DNA of 23,500 bases from Lachnospiraceae bacterium (GTDB lineage Bacteria; Bacillota; Clostridia; Lachnospirales; Lachnospiraceae): positions 1 to 23,500 of the forward strand of contig JAHZHB010000101.1 in assembly GCA_019420465.1 (NCBI GenBank), read 5' to 3'. Of this stretch, positions 23,119 through 23,500 are shown in pieces. The notes under the pieces are model-generated. The model saw nothing but the letters and a program-made list of their open reading frames with translations, did not search any database and was not told the origin of the DNA. The translations under genes and the position numbers were made by a program. The number at the start of each line of letters is the position of its first letter. Position 1 is the stretch's first letter.

Positions 23119-23451
23119 ATGGGTGAAGTAAGAAGATTTGGTGAGATGATCAAAGTAAAACCGGAAGGAAAGGCTGCGTACATCGCACATCATGCCAATC
23201 CGTTACCGGGTGTCAATGAGATGATCAAAGAGTGTCATCTGAAAAACTACTCTATCTACTCTCTGGGAGATTATCTGTTCTCCTACTATGAGTACGATGG
23301 AGATGACTTTGAGGCTGATATGGCCAAGATGGCCGCTGATCCGGCTACACAGAAGTGGTGGGATATCGTAAAGCCGCTGATGCAGCCGCTTGAAGATCGC
23401 AAAGAAGGCGAGTTCTGGTCAGGTATGACAGAGGTTTATCATCTAGATTAA
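23119..23451 (+). CDS. L-rhamnose mutarotase family protein (RhaM-like)
   Basis: 110 aa, close to the 104 aa of E. coli RhaM, which interconverts alpha and beta anomers of L-rhamnose. Conserved features: YIAHHANPLP with Y21 and H25 at the Y-x3-H spacing of the E. coli Y18/H22 pair, NYSIYSLGDYLFSYYEYDG (43-61) aligning with the beta-strand core, and QKWWDIVKPLMQP with the Trp pair W80-W81. The Trp after the His-Asn-Pro of E. coli is missing, so the sugar could differ from rhamnose. The ribosome site is modest (GGGGG, 8 nt upstream of ATG 23119). It directly follows the UroD-like gene and no other rhamnose gene (isomerase, kinase, aldolase) is visible in the window. Confidence 0.85.
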   Translation: MGEVRRFGEMIKVKPEGKAAYIAHHANPLPGVNEMIKECHLKNYSIYSLGDYLFSYYEYDGDDFEADMAKMAADPATQKWWDIVKPLMQPLEDRKEGEFWSGMTEVYHLD

Positions 23452-23500
23452 GGTATAATGTTTAAGAGAAATATGGGGGGAAAGGCTGTCGCAGATGATG
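23452..23500 (+). promoter_or_regulatory. Start region of a following gene (cut by window end)
   Basis: TATAAT at 23454-23459 lacks a clear -35. GGGGGGAAAGG at 23475-23485 looks like a ribosome site, with ATG codons at 23495 and 23498. A next gene of the same operon probably begins here but cannot be read. Confidence 0.25.

Noticed and set aside
1..23500. CRISPR array, tRNA, rRNA, IS element or prophage genes
   Set aside because: No regularly spaced repeats, no cloverleaf or rRNA-like stretch, and no transposase, integrase or phage-like protein was seen.

Overview
The window looks like a chromosomal segment of a low-to-moderate GC member of the Clostridia, most likely Lachnospiraceae (Bacillota). 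The reasons are a PolC-type replicative polymerase, a class III fructose-1,6-bisphosphatase, an XpaC/TelA pair, a DUF5685 protein next to a J-domain protein, strong AGGAGG ribosome sites and LacI-type sugar regulation. No rRNA, tRNA, CRISPR array, integrase or transposase was seen. Taxonomy and family names come from recognition, not from a search.

Region 1 (about 90-11580, + strand) is a tightly packed run: thyA, folA, an XpaC-family membrane protein, a TelA-family protein, ispG, polC and class III fbp. Gaps are 5-43 nt. A good promoter lies before thyA, no convincing terminator interrupts the run, and a strong terminator follows fbp, so one operon of about 11.4 kb is plausible. It combines dTMP and folate supply, isoprenoid precursor synthesis, replication and gluconeogenesis.

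Region 2 (11590-14290) begins with a short palindromic repeat and a small two-helix membrane protein on the - strand with its own promoter. A divergent + strand operon follows: a membrane zinc-ribbon protein, a DUF5685 protein with two aspartate-rich motifs, a J-domain/TPR-like protein ending in a cysteine string, and a 47-codon membrane peptide. A terminator and a second copy of the palindromic repeat close it.

Region 3 (14340-23500) is a carbohydrate-uptake locus. A LacI-type operator and promoter precede a lipoprotein sugar-binding protein, a double ABC ATPase and two LsrC/LsrD-like permeases. A terminator pair separates this operon from a convergent - strand regulator of 750 aa. That regulator fuses a LacI DNA-binding and sensor part to a complete cytoplasmic ABC solute-binding-protein domain. 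Divergent from it, behind a second copy of the operator core, lie a UroD/MtaA-like enzyme and an L-rhamnose-mutarotase-like protein. The two operators sit at nearly the same distance (about -60) from the two predicted promoters, which suggests one co-regulated regulon that may be activated rather than repressed.

The best candidate for an undescribed system is region 3: a dual-sensor LacI-SBP regulator controlling a sugar ABC transporter plus a UroD-like/RhaM-like enzyme pair, substrate unknown. Second is the region 2 cluster, with its cysteine-string J-protein and isoprenoid-synthase-like DUF5685 protein.
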